From an uncultured Rhizobiaceae group bacterium (GTDB lineage: Bacteria; Pseudomonadota; Alphaproteobacteria; Rhizobiales; Rhizobiaceae): DNA of 64,000 nucleotides. The DNA is taken from contig CANMVS010000001.1 of assembly GCA_947501445.1 (NCBI GenBank), forward strand, positions 496,001-560,000, written 5' to 3'. Below the pieces are notes generated by a model. That model made no database searches. It had not been told where the DNA came from and saw only the letters and a list, made by a program, of their open reading frames with translations. This document shows, in pieces, positions 18,468 through 27,001 of this stretch (position 1 is its first letter; the number at the start of each line of letters is the position of its first letter). The translations under genes were made by a program, and so were the position numbers.

Positions 18468-19883
18468 TTAACAATAGGGCGAATGGGGAATCAGGGGATC
18501 GATGTCACGGACGATTTTGCCGTCTATCATCACCATGTGTATGCGGCTGACGTTAACCTCTTCACAAATGACAATATCAGCCGCTCTGCCGGCGGCCAGT
18601 TCGCCACGATTATGTGCAGCAACCGAGAAGAGATCGGCAGGTGCCTTGGTTGCCATGGCGACGCCCTGTGGCAGCGACAATGCACCCGATCGCCACCAAC
18701 GCTGCACTGCCTCAAGCATGGAGTCCCAGTGACCACCGGCATAGTCCGTCGAAAATGTATCAACCAGACCTGTAGACACAAGTGCATCCGCCACATCCGG
18801 CTTTGCCAGAGCCAGCGTTGATACAATGTCGAGCACGGAAACATCAATATAAACGCCCAAGTCCTTATATTCTCGTGCCCAGGCGACGGCTTCTTCACAT
18901 GTCATTGATGTATGATTGAGATGACCTGCCACGAGCTTTGCACCACGCCCCTCCAGGTTCTGTGCCACCTGTAACAACATGTCAGCCGATGGCGCCGCAG
19001 TATGATACACCGCAGGCACGCCTGTGTGCGCCGAGAGGCCACCGGCAATAGGAAACAATGCCAAAGACTGCAGTACAGGCTGATAGGCGTACCGCAGCAC
19101 CGTATCACGAAGCCTTGCGGCACGCGTTTCCGAACCAGAAGAACCATCCGTGATGGAAAACCTGCGAAGCGTTTCATAAAAATTCGTTTCGTCATCCTGC
19201 AATTGACGAAGTGGCCCGAGCAACGCGTCAATTATTTGCGTTGCCTGTGCCGGATTGATTTCAGTTCCAAACAACTCCTGTACGGCTGCCGGAACATATT
19301 TGTAGGCACACACACCCCCGCCCAGCGTTGCACCGCTGCCTACCTCGCCGATGGCGGCGGCACCCTCACTGAGCATTCTTTCAGCGCTCATTTCCAATGT
19401 GCGTTCCATGATCCCCTCGCCGTCAACAATTTGCGCTGCCGCTATGGCTTCGGGAAAATGGGTTGTCCCAAGAAAAATGCGCAGGGGATGTTCTTTCAAC
19501 GCATCCAGATCGGCGGCAACGCCAAAGCCACAGACATTGACCAGCGTGGTGACACCGGCCTCAAGGTGACGCTCTGCATTGCGAAGGGCGTGGACGGCGT
19601 TCAGGGGTTTTGCAGCCGATGAAAACAACGGACCGGTTGAACAACCATGTGCGTGTGCATTGACGACGCCAGGGATAACAAATCCGCGTTCCGCATCAAT
19701 AACCCTGGCACCGGCCTCAATGCGGGCGGCACCGGGTTTTGCCCCGGTCGGATCAACGGCGGTGATCAGATCACCAACGATATGAACAGTCGCACCGCGG
19801 TACATACTCGAGCCATCGCCGGTAATCACCGTACCGTTAATGATGAAGGTCTCATCGCGTTCCACGGCTTCCCCCAAAGACAT
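18468..19883 (-). CDS. Amidohydrolase-family metal-dependent hydrolase
   Basis: A 471-aa amidohydrolase. The metal motif is VNAHAHG near residue 74; later ligands include GEVGSGATLGGG, VAGHLNH and FSTDYAGGHW, and the C-terminal ATKAPADLFSV and GELAAGRAADIVI are typical of cyclic-amidase relatives. A C-N bond of a cyclic or acylated amino compound is the likely target. The start at 19883 (MSLGEAVER) is preferred over 19925. It is 62 bp downstream of dctP on the same strand, so they probably form one transcript, and it ends convergently 22 bp from the opine-dehydrogenase-like gene. Confidence 0.78.
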   Translation of the reverse strand: MSLGEAVERDETFIINGTVITGDGSSMYRGATVHIVGDLITAVDPTGAKPGAARIEAGARVIDAERGFVIPGVVNAHAHGCSTGPLFSSAAKPLNAVHALRNAERHLEAGVTTLVNVCGFGVAADLDALKEHPLRIFLGTTHFPEAIAAAQIVDGEGIMERTLEMSAERMLSEGAAAIGEVGSGATLGGGVCAYKYVPAAVQELFGTEINPAQATQIIDALLGPLRQLQDDETNFYETLRRFSITDGSSGSETRAARLRDTVLRYAYQPVLQSLALFPIAGGLSAHTGVPAVYHTAAPSADMLLQVAQNLEGRGAKLVAGHLNHTSMTCEEAVAWAREYKDLGVYIDVSVLDIVSTLALAKPDVADALVSTGLVDTFSTDYAGGHWDSMLEAVQRWWRSGALSLPQGVAMATKAPADLFSVAAHNRGELAAGRAADIVICEEVNVSRIHMVMIDGKIVRDIDPLIPHSPYC

Positions 19884-19945
19884 ATGTCCGCGCCTATCGC
19901 GAACACAATTGACAATCCCCGCCACAGCACCATTGCGTTAGAGAC

Positions 19946-20944
19946 CTACTGACCGCCTTCAGCAAGCCCAGCCTTGACGACAGCTTCTCCTGTGGGACCA
20001 ACTTCACTCATGAAACGGTCAATGACTGAACTTGTCGCGTCCTGCCACTTGTCCCTTTCAGAGGTTGTTAAATCCACCACCGTCATTTTGCTGCGAAGTT
20101 CCTCAACATCAGCTGCTTCCTGCGCATAGATCTTGTCACGAAGCTCGCTCTCCACGGTCGCTGCAGCTTCAACGAGGATACGCTGGTTTTCGGCAGAAAG
20201 GCTTTCAAAAAAATCATTGTTGATCACCGCGACAAATTCAATCACGCTGTCAAACGTCAATGTCATACTATCCATGACTTCGTAGAGTTTTCGGCTGTTC
20301 ACCGCCGAGACCCCGGTCATGCCAATATCCACGGCTCCCTGCTGATAGGCCAGAAACTGTTTGGACCCGGACATCAATGTCGCCGCACCACCAAGTGCTT
20401 CAACTGTCCAGCCCTGGACTTTGCCATAGGTGCGCACCTTCTTGCCACGCACATCATCGGGCACCTGAAGCGCAGTCGACTTGCTCAGATAGACGTTGCG
20501 GCCAAAGGCCTGCCACCACAGGACGCGGGCGCCCGTTTCTTCCAAAATGGCATCATCCAGCAATGTTCTCATGGATGAACCGGTTGCAATGGCCACTCTT
20601 AGGGCCGCCTCATCCTTGAAGAAGAATGGCAGACTGACAACATCCACCGCAGGTACGGAACCGGCAAAACGGCCCAAAAAAGCAGAACCAGCTTCAATAG
20701 CCCCTGAACCGACGGCTTCAGGAACCTGATTATCCTTGTATAATTGTGCAGAAGGAAACAACTGCAGTTTCAGCTCACCGTTGCTTTTTTCTTCCACGAT
20801 GTCCTTGAAACGATTCCAGTTTTGGCCAAGGGAATGCGTTTCCGGCAATTGCAGCGTAACACGCACAGTTGTTTCCGCAGCCGCAATGCTAGGTGCACTC
20901 AACAAGGCAGCTGTGACCAGCAGATTTCTCAACAATAGTTTCAT
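19946..20944 (-). CDS. dctP: TRAP transporter periplasmic binding protein (DctP type)
   Basis: A 332-aa binding protein. The signal peptide MKLLLRNLLVTAALLSAP...AAAE begins at 20944 after GAGG; the frame is open to 21109 but without coding character. Family features include LPETHSLGQNWNRFKDIVEE, GRFAGSVPAVDVVSLPFFF and the ligand-binding ALQVPDDVRGKKVRTYG region. It heads a unit with the amidohydrolase and probably works with DctQM at 15361-17192, from which it is separated by two genes. Confidence 0.87.
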   Translation of the reverse strand: MKLLLRNLLVTAALLSAPSIAAAETTVRVTLQLPETHSLGQNWNRFKDIVEEKSNGELKLQLFPSAQLYKDNQVPEAVGSGAIEAGSAFLGRFAGSVPAVDVVSLPFFFKDEAALRVAIATGSSMRTLLDDAILEETGARVLWWQAFGRNVYLSKSTALQVPDDVRGKKVRTYGKVQGWTVEALGGAATLMSGSKQFLAYQQGAVDIGMTGVSAVNSRKLYEVMDSMTLTFDSVIEFVAVINNDFFESLSAENQRILVEAAATVESELRDKIYAQEAADVEELRSKMTVVDLTTSERDKWQDATSSVIDRFMSEVGPTGEAVVKAGLAEGGQ

Positions 20945-21229
20945 GAAAACCTCTTCCAAATGAGGCTTTCTGCCATCCCGCGGATCGGGAAAACAGGAAA
21001 GCCGGGATGTTGACACTATTCCAGGCCTATTGCGCGTGTTGATTGCAGTAAGCGCGACCACATTTGGCAGCACTGTAGAATGCGGTTGGTCAAATCGTAA
21101 AGTGGGCAATGTGCTTTATTCGATTGATCTGTGGGCGATCATTTTAACAAGCCGCAATCAATTTGTGATTTGGCAAATAGAACCGCTAGAGTCGCAGCAG
21201 TAGAATCATCATACCCGGGCCAATACATA

Positions 21230-22327
21230 ATGAAGCTGATCCTGTCGTTTACCGCATTTGTCTTCATTGGCCTGATTGCCTACCTGGCGTTATGGCCGGT
21301 TCCAATTGATCCGGTATCCTGGCAGGCCCCTGAAGATAAGGGTTATGTAGGCGCATTTGCCGTTAATCAGCGACTGGATGCACTCAAATTTGTCCCGCTG
21401 GGCGAAAACTGGGGACCGGAAGATGTGGCTGTTGGGCCGAACGGCAAAATCCATATGGCAACCCACGCCGGCAATATTGCCGTTATTGACCTGGCTTCCG
21501 GTGCCATAGAGACAATCGCATCCACCGGCGGGCGTCCTCTTGGCATCGAATTTGCGCCCGACGGCACCCTTATCATTGCTGACAGTTTTGTGGGATTATT
21601 GGCCATGTCAAAGGATGGCACCATCAAATTACTGACCGACAAAACCGCTGATGGCTCCCGAATTCGCTACGCCAACAATGTTGCAGTCGCCGCGGATGGC
21701 GTTGTCTATTTCTCTGATGCATCAACCAAATTTTCAGCCAAAGCGGAAGGCGGTACACTGGAGGCTTCACTACTGGACCTGATGGAGCATGGACCCAATG
21801 GCCGCCTGTTGAAATATGATCCGCACAAAGATCTGACGGAGGTCATATACAGCGGACTGAGTTATGCAAACGGCGTTGCGCTGGCCGATGATGAATCCTA
21901 TCTGCTGATTGTGGAAACAGGCACTTATTCTGTCCTGCGGCTTTGGCTCAAGGGTGTTCGGGCCGGCGAACTTGAAACCGTTACGGCAAATTTACCGGGC
22001 TTTCCGGACAATATTGCTGCGGCCGGTGATGGCACCTACTGGCTTGGACTGGCGAGCCCGCGTTCCGCACCCATGGATGGATTGTCCAACAAACCGTTTT
22101 TGCGCAGCGTTGTTCAACGCCTGCCCTCATTTCTGCGCCCCAAGCCCCAGCGGTATGGTCATATCGTCAGGATAGACGGAAATGGAAAGGTGCTTGAAAC
22201 GCTTCAGGGGCCGGATGGCACCTATGCGCTGAACACCGGTGCCCGGCCGGGACCTGGCGGTTCCCTGATTGTCACCAGCCTGACGGAGAGACGGCTTGGG
22301 TATCTGCAACCCGGCTGGGAGAATTAG
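21230..22327 (+). CDS. SMP-30/strictosidine synthase-like beta-propeller protein
   Basis: A 365-aa protein with an N-terminal membrane anchor (residues 1-20, LILSFTAFVFIGLIAYLAL) followed by a six-bladed propeller. Repeated motifs include EDVAVGPNGKIHMATHAG, GRPLGIEFAPDG, YANGVALADDESYLLIVETG and GFPDNIAAAGDGTYWLGLAS. These are shared by the strictosidine synthase-like/APMAP group, which has hydrolase or lactonase members. The actual substrate is unknown. The ATG at 21230 gives the anchor directly at the N-terminus. It is divergent from dctP (285 bp apart). Confidence 0.8.
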   Translation: MKLILSFTAFVFIGLIAYLALWPVPIDPVSWQAPEDKGYVGAFAVNQRLDALKFVPLGENWGPEDVAVGPNGKIHMATHAGNIAVIDLASGAIETIASTGGRPLGIEFAPDGTLIIADSFVGLLAMSKDGTIKLLTDKTADGSRIRYANNVAVAADGVVYFSDASTKFSAKAEGGTLEASLLDLMEHGPNGRLLKYDPHKDLTEVIYSGLSYANGVALADDESYLLIVETGTYSVLRLWLKGVRAGELETVTANLPGFPDNIAAAGDGTYWLGLASPRSAPMDGLSNKPFLRSVVQRLPSFLRPKPQRYGHIVRIDGNGKVLETLQGPDGTYALNTGARPGPGGSLIVTSLTERRLGYLQPGWEN

Positions 22328-22603
22328 GCTCCCAAGCGCGCTAGAATCAAGGTCGATATTGATATTGACCTGCCCTCACCCTGTTCACTTTGATCGACCT
22401 AAGCCCTTTGCCGCAAACCATGATAAAAACGCCTTTGTCGTTTGCCCAGCGGTCACCGCAATGAAAGATATTGTTCTTTATGCAGATTACTGACATTTCA
22501 TTTCAGCGACACCATTCCTCCACAAATCACCGATAGATCTTTTCCGTAAAACAACCAGAGCCCTTCCTGAATTAGGATGAGCCTTCAAACGTGGGGAATA
22601 AAC

Positions 22604-22768
22604 ATGTTGTCATTTTTACGTCACTTTGCCGGCAACCGTTACAAGAACAACGAGACGGAAAAACGCGATGATCGCAAAACCCGCTCGGATGCAAGCCACG
22701 ATGATTTAATGAACATCGTAGACCGCCCGTCAGAAGCTGAAAAAATCGCACAGTTGTTTCCGCGCTAG
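22604..22768 (+). CDS. Small hypothetical protein
   Basis: A 54-aa reading frame with a GGGGAATAAAC leader. It is rich in Arg, Lys and Asp, with an NETEKRDDRKTRSD stretch and a C-terminal VDRPSEAEKIAQLF. The protein looks soluble and charged. I do not recognise it. The 276 bp before it hold no convincing feature. Confidence 0.4.
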   Translation: MLSFLRHFAGNRYKNNETEKRDDRKTRSDASHDDLMNIVDRPSEAEKIAQLFPR

Positions 22769-22886
22769 CGGTTTACCTGCAACCTGCGACAGACAATCAG
22801 CAGTTCCCGCAGGTTCCAAAGCCAATTTCGATTGAAATACCGCTAAACCCAGGGAATGGGGATTTCCGCTAAGCCGCTGATTTTAT

Positions 22887-22963
<77 letters not shown>

Positions 22964-23038
22964 ACCTGCCTAAAAGGCTTGATTTCATTAGACATTTACG
23001 GATCAAGGCGCAAGCGAAAAATCACAAAAAAAGAAGAA

Positions 23039-23124
23039 AAACGGAACAAACGGCTTGTAAGGGACTGAAACGGCGCAAAAAGTCCCACGAAAAGTCCCAC
23101 GAGAATTCTCTGTTTGTTCCGTTT
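23039..23124. repeat. 13-bp inverted repeat enclosing two tandem 12-mers
   Basis: AAACGGAACAAAC (23039-23051) is repeated exactly in inverse as GTTTGTTCCGTTT (23112-23124). Between them AAAGTCCCACGA occurs twice in tandem (23079-23090 and 23091-23102). It lies 76 bp from tRNA-Pro at the edge of the accessory region. This layout could be a recombination or protein-binding site. No integrase gene is nearby. Confidence 0.7.
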
Positions 23125-23140
23125 GTGTATTGAATATCAC

Positions 23141-23350
23141 CTATGCAGCCCTATTGGGTGACGTGAAGATGAACCGTCCACCCTTGTGACCGCACACGCT
23201 GCAGCGCAGCCGCCTTGCAAGTTTTTCATCACCGATAATCACGTAATCAGCGCCGAAATCTGCAATCATCTTTTCAATGTCCATTGGCCTGCCCCGGCCA
23301 CAATTAACACCGCCACAGTTGGCATAGACATGCCAGCCATCGCGGTGCAA
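23141..23350 (-). CDS. Small zinc-ribbon-like accessory protein
   Basis: About 69 aa, rich in cysteines: YANCGG-VNCGRGRPMD at the N-terminus and LRCSVCGHKGG near the C-terminus suggest a four-cysteine metal site. Between them lies DIEKMIADFGADYVIIGDEKLARRL. The start is uncertain: TTG at 23350 is possible, and the frame is open about 11 more codons upstream without an ATG. It is the last of three small minus-strand ORFs. Similar short proteins are common in phage-derived parts of rhizobial genomes (from memory, not checked). Confidence 0.55.
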   Translation of the reverse strand: MHRDGWHVYANCGGVNCGRGRPMDIEKMIADFGADYVIIGDEKLARRLRCSVCGHKGGRFIFTSPNRAA

Positions 23351-23385
23351 TTCACCAAGGGTAAGTGGTGGGTTTCGTGCTCATG

Positions 23386-23571
23386 TCACGGCCATAGGGC
23401 TTTTGAACGTTGCCTAAGCAGCAGCGAACGGCCTATGAATTCGTGTCTGATTGCCAGAATGAACTGATGCGCATGGGTTATTTTCGCGACGCGGGCAAGT
23501 GTCTTTTGGACGTGCAGATCGTCATCTTGCCATAGCTCAATTTTGAAAGGTAGTTCATCAAATTCGGACAT
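23386..23571 (-). CDS. Small accessory hypothetical protein
   Basis: A 61-aa protein starting MSEFDELPFKIELWQDDD and ending with GRSLLLRQRSKAL. The pattern (acidic start, ELW-DDD, then a basic LRQ-like end) recalls short hypothetical proteins of phage-related islands in Hyphomicrobiales. The ATG at 23571 lies two bases after the stop of the upstream small ORF (TGATATG), suggesting one transcript with it and with the zinc-ribbon gene. Confidence 0.5.
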   Translation of the reverse strand: MSEFDELPFKIELWQDDDLHVQKTLARVAKITHAHQFILAIRHEFIGRSLLLRQRSKALWP

Positions 23572-23572
23572 A

Positions 23573-23716
23573 TCACGGCCTTTGTGTTTGTAGATTCGCC
23601 GCACATGTTCTTATTTTGCACTCCTGACATTGGAGTTCTTTCAAGTCTGTTTTTCCAGGTTTTACAATTTTCTCAGGCGGCATGTTCTGCCAGGCCAGCG
23701 CCATCAGCCTTGCCAT
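23573..23716 (-). CDS. Very small ORF with two CxxC-like cysteines (uncertain)
   Basis: A 47-aa frame, MARLMALAWQNMPPE at the N-terminus and QCQECKIRTC near the C-terminus. It is tightly coupled to the next ORF by spacing. No good ribosome binding site is seen (GGAAAAA some 12 bases upstream). It could be the start of a small-protein operon or a remnant of a larger gene. Confidence 0.3.
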   Translation of the reverse strand: MARLMALAWQNMPPEKIVKPGKTDLKELQCQECKIRTCAANLQTQRP

Positions 23717-23960
23717 GATCAGAATTTTTCCACAACAGGTGTAGGATATCGACTTTCCAAATCGTCCTTGTTGTATTCACCTGGTTGATAGGCGTCAAAG
23801 TCATCCGCTTATCGGCATCCCACCATATGTCGGACTCCGCGTGGAAACTCGGATCTATTAATAGATGTGGCTATTGCCAGAAGAATTGAGCCTTAATCTA
23901 TTGAGACGCTACAGATTTCTGCTATGAAAAGAAAAAGGTGCGTGATCGGGAGCATAGTGG
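23717..23960. promoter_or_regulatory. Leader of the TIR gene with a 14-bp palindrome
   Basis: No gene is seen in this 244-bp stretch. It holds the perfect palindrome ATCTATTAATAGAT at 23853-23866, about 95 bp before the TIR start, and is flanked by AT-rich sequence. It may carry divergent promoters for the TIR gene and the small minus-strand ORFs. Confidence 0.4.
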
Positions 23961-25097
23961 TTGAAGATATTTCTTGGGTATCCTTCCGAGCACGAGAGCA
24001 CGGCATGGGAAATCTACAACTTCCTAACGTCGGCTGGGCACAATGTGTGGTTCGACAAAATGTCACTCATCGCCGGGACCGACTGGAACAAGGAACGCGA
24101 CAAAGGACAGCGTGAAGCTGAGCTAGTGGTGCATCTTTGCTCGGATGCAATTCTGAAACGAGCGGGGGTGGTGAACCGGGAAATCCGCCAAACGCTGCGA
24201 CTGGTAGAGGACCAACCGCTAGGGTCGCTCTATGTTATACCGATCAGGCTTGAGCCGATTAAAATGCCCGTCGAGCTCACCCGCTTCCAGTACTTCGACT
24301 TCGGAGACGATTGGAAGGAGCGCCTGTCAGAGAGCGTCAAAAAACGCCTCGACCAGCTATCCGGAGAAGTGCTGGAGACGTCGGAGACGCCAGAGATCAC
24401 TGAGGAGAAGCCATTGCCGGGGTTGCAGAAAGTCGAATTCGAGGACGTAACGGACGCTTATGAATGTCGGGGCGAATACCTCCGCTACAACGAGGAGGGA
24501 TTGTACTGGACTCTCGTGAACGGTGCCTTGGCCGCAGAATCGCTCAAAAGTTTTTATGACGCGCGCCACGACTTCAAGACACTTTTCGAGGACAACGACA
24601 TTACGGACGAAGACGGGTTGAAGCACGAATGGTCAGTTAGCGCAGAAGAGATATTCCGGGCTGGAGACATGGTCGCGACCCGTTTCTATACCTACATCAG
24701 CTATGCCGGGGCGGCGCACCCGAACCATTACATTACGACCATGAATTTCTTGGGAGAGGACTCAGGGACTGCGACCATCGAGCAGTTGCTTGGACACTCA
24801 GTCGAAGACGCTCATAGAGTCCTCACGTATTGCGAGAAAGTCATTATCGCAGAGTTCGAAGGTGAGCTAGAAAAAGACTCGTTTTTCGAAGGCTACAAAG
24901 AGACGGACGAGCTGGTTTGGAAATTACTCGGCCAATTTAATTTCGACCGACAGGGGATGACCTTCAACTTCTCGCCATACGACGTGCTCCCGTACGTCTT
25001 CGGTTCCCATGAAATCCATGTACCATGGTCGTTCATCGAACCCATGTTGTCAGACGACTACCAAGCTTTGGTCGAGAAGCTGGAAAAAACGGCCTGA
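23961..25097 (+). CDS. TIR-domain protein with C-terminal DUF3298 (RsiV-like) domain
   Basis: A 378-aa soluble protein without signal peptide or membrane segment. Residues 1-105 form a TIR domain: KIFLGYPSEHE (strand A), GHNVWFDKMSLIAGTDW (BB region) and NKERDKGQREAELVVHLCS. Glu45 aligns with the catalytic glutamate of NAD-cleaving TIRs. A charged linker (about 106-150) leads to a DUF3298-like domain with HPNHYITTMNF and GMTFNFSPYDVLPYVFG, as in the anti-sigma factor RsiV, where it binds lysozyme. Inferred role: NAD-depleting defence effector with its own sensor. The start is TTG (GGGAG upstream). It stands alone and is followed by a hairpin terminator. Confidence 0.75.
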   Translation: MKIFLGYPSEHESTAWEIYNFLTSAGHNVWFDKMSLIAGTDWNKERDKGQREAELVVHLCSDAILKRAGVVNREIRQTLRLVEDQPLGSLYVIPIRLEPIKMPVELTRFQYFDFGDDWKERLSESVKKRLDQLSGEVLETSETPEITEEKPLPGLQKVEFEDVTDAYECRGEYLRYNEEGLYWTLVNGALAAESLKSFYDARHDFKTLFEDNDITDEDGLKHEWSVSAEEIFRAGDMVATRFYTYISYAGAAHPNHYITTMNFLGEDSGTATIEQLLGHSVEDAHRVLTYCEKVIIAEFEGELEKDSFFEGYKETDELVWKLLGQFNFDRQGMTFNFSPYDVLPYVFGSHEIHVPWSFIEPMLSDDYQALVEKLEKTA

Positions 25098-25242
25098 TTG
25101 CAGATGTCCAGCGCCTAAATCTTTGTGCCGCGAATGGCGCCTCTCCACACGTTTTAGCAATTAGCTTACATTCCGGATTTGATAGTTTTGGCGGCATAAC
25201 TACCATTCGTAAAACGCCCAATTATGGATACTAACACAAAAC

Positions 25243-25270
25243 AGGCCACCCGTTGCCGGATGGCCTTTTT
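25243..25270 (+). terminator. Rho-independent terminator after the TIR gene
   Basis: AGGCCA-C-CCG / CGG-A-TGGCCT with a TTGC loop is followed by TTTTTG on the plus strand. It lies between the convergent TIR and holin genes; the reverse strand also has a T-rich run (TGTTTTG), so it may work in both directions. Confidence 0.8.
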
Positions 25271-25298
25271 GTTGTCCATGTATCCATTTGTCAGCTCT

Positions 25299-25619
25299 TT
25301 ATTTTGCCTTACGTGATAACCAATTCATCAACATCACCTCAGCACCACGCGGTCCCAGATAGGCAAGCGCCGCAACAACGCCGGTAGAAACCGGCTGTGA
25401 CAGCCCCAGATACGCCGTCACACTTTCGCCTATCAGCGCCATACCAAAACATATCGGGATTTCCCAAAGCAGTTCCCTGCCCCAGAACCTGCGCTTGCCG
25501 CGCCGCACTTCACCGGTATGCCACATCAGGCGACCGGCAGCGCCACCGAGCAACGTTGATGCAGCACCGCCCAAAAACTGGTTAATCAACTCGCCCAGCG
25601 AGACAATACCATCACCCAT
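25299..25619 (-). CDS. LydA-like phage holin
   Basis: A 106-aa protein with hydrophobic segments at about residues 15-30, 50-70 and 75-98. The C-terminal AYLGLSQPVSTGVVAALAYL and GPRGAEVML match holins of the LydA type found in Hyphomicrobiales prophages. It would permeabilise the inner membrane for the endolysin. It is last in a lysis cassette; its start overlaps the end of the Rz1-like gene by 34 bp. Confidence 0.65.
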   Translation of the reverse strand: MGDGIVSLGELINQFLGGAASTLLGGAAGRLMWHTGEVRRGKRRFWGRELLWEIPICFGMALIGESVTAYLGLSQPVSTGVVAALAYLGPRGAEVMLMNWLSRKAK

Positions 25620-25894
25620 CGATCCGCCCCAATCTGCTTTTCCAGAATTCCGGCCGCATCTGACAGCCCGGCGTGACGCCTGGCGCAGTCACCAAGCGCC
25701 GCGCGGTCGTTTGGCCAGCCGTTGGCCATCTGTTGCGCTGTCGGGCTGTGTGGTACCGCTGTGACCGATTTGCAGGGCTGTTTGAGTGACAGGTCTATGC
25801 GCGCCAGTTCAGGCCCGTCACTGGCGACCAATCGCGTCCAGCCGGTCTGACAGCCTGCCAGTGATAACAGGGCCAGAACAAAGATAATCCGCAT
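25586..25894 (-). CDS. Rz1-like outer-membrane spanin lipoprotein
   Basis: A 102-aa protein with a lipoprotein signal, MRIIFVLALLSLAGCQ (lipobox LAGC at residues 12-15). The mature part is short and has no membrane segment. It overlaps the Rz-like gene by 77 bp in another frame, which is the typical nested Rz/Rz1 arrangement. It would pair with the inner-membrane spanin to fuse the membranes at lysis. Confidence 0.6.
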   Translation of the reverse strand: MRIIFVLALLSLAGCQTGWTRLVASDGPELARIDLSLKQPCKSVTAVPHSPTAQQMANGWPNDRAALGDCARRHAGLSDAAGILEKQIGADRWVMVLSRWAS

Positions 25895-26240
25895 CGGAAA
25901 TCCCCTTTTGAAAAAGCGCTGTTTGCGCGGTGATGGTGGCTTGTGCTGTCAGATACTGGCGAGCGATTACATCGATCGCGGCCTGCGTTTCGCGGCGCTT
26001 GGCATCCCGCGCGGCGCGTTGTTTCAGGGCCAGCATCATATTCTTTTGCCGCTCGATCTGCGCGCCTTCCAGCCGTGCCATACCGACACGACCAATGGCC
26101 AACCGGCCAATGAAAGGCACTTTGTCGATATATGGAATGCTGGACAGACCCGGCACGCCTTCATAAAAGCCCAACACGGCCACAACGGCGATTACAGGCA
26201 ATGGCAGACGGCTAATGAATGCCCATAGCAGTGCAGCCAT
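25818..26240 (-). CDS. Rz-like inner-membrane spanin
   Basis: A 140-aa protein with an N-terminal membrane segment (about residues 10-28, LPLPVIAVVAVLGFYEGV) and a helical, charged stretch (about 55-105, with QIERQKNMMLALKQRAARDAKR split over it) suited to a periplasmic coiled coil. Location directly after the amidase remnant and overlapping the Rz1-like gene supports a spanin role. Sequence similarity to characterised spanins is weak, as usual. Confidence 0.55.
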   Translation of the reverse strand: MAALLWAFISRLPLPVIAVVAVLGFYEGVPGLSSIPYIDKVPFIGRLAIGRVGMARLEGAQIERQKNMMLALKQRAARDAKRRETQAAIDVIARQYLTAQATITAQTALFQKGISDADYLCSGPVITGRLSDRLDAIGRQ

Positions 26241-26880
26241 CAGCCCGGCTCCATGAGCGCCTTACGCGCCAGGGCGGCCTTGCGGTGTCTGTCCCAGATA
26301 ATGAACACCCCTGCCCCGACTGCGACGGCAATCAAGGCAAGCGAAACGATCTGTGGCAGATTGCTGAAAGCCGGAACAATGGTTGAAACGACAGCCGCCC
26401 CCGCCGCAATGCTCGTTTTGGATTTGGCCATAGGCTTATCCGCATCGCGCAATGCTGCATTAGTGGCTACGGACTTTTCAGCCGGCGCCTGATCGAGCCG
26501 CGCAGAATTGGTGTTGACTGGCTTTACCGTCGGCACCGGCACCGGTTGCAGCAGATGGGCATATTCCGCTCGCGCATCAAAGGACGGGCATGCCTTTGCT
26601 GAATAGTCGCGGTGCCCGGATAGGATTTCAGCAACGAATGCAACAATGACAGAAGTGCAGATCTCTGTGCCGGTGCGCGAGTATCTTTCGGCGCATTGTT
26701 GGCATCCACGCCGCCGATGTAACAAACGCCAATGGAGTTTCTGTTATGCCTTTTGACATGCGCTCCGTTCTTTGCCAACGACCCCTCAAAATACGCGCAA
26801 TTGCTGCCTGTGTCGTGCGAGACCCAAAACCGTCAGCGATAGTTAGCGATGCAATCGTGCGCAACACCATTATTGTCACG
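26240..26880 (-). pseudogene. Decayed phage endolysin (N-acetylmuramoyl-L-alanine amidase, amidase_2 type)
   Basis: Pieces of one amidase lie in two frames. The first has an in-frame TGA between IANYR and RFWVSHDTGSN (near 26840), then KNGAHVKRHNRNSIGVCYIGG and PKDTRAPAQRSALLSLL. After KSYPG the frame shifts (near 26620) to GHRDYSAKACPSFDARAEY, the expected continuation with the zinc-ligand His and the end of the catalytic domain. A linker and a C-terminal membrane helix follow (about 26260-26340). A small deletion at the junction explains the shift. It heads the holin/spanin cassette, which is therefore probably inactive. Confidence 0.75.
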
Positions 26881-27001
26881 TCCCGCCACATTTAGGACAA
26901 AATGTGCAGTAACGAACACCCGCAAACACAGGTGTGCGTCCTGATTGCAGATTTCAGTGATGCCGAGACACATACAAACCACATTAAAGACAGTTCAGAC
27001 C

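Noticed and set aside
20945-21109. N-terminal extension of dctP
   Set aside because: The added residues precede a complete signal peptide and a GAGG site at the internal ATG, so they are unlikely to be translated.
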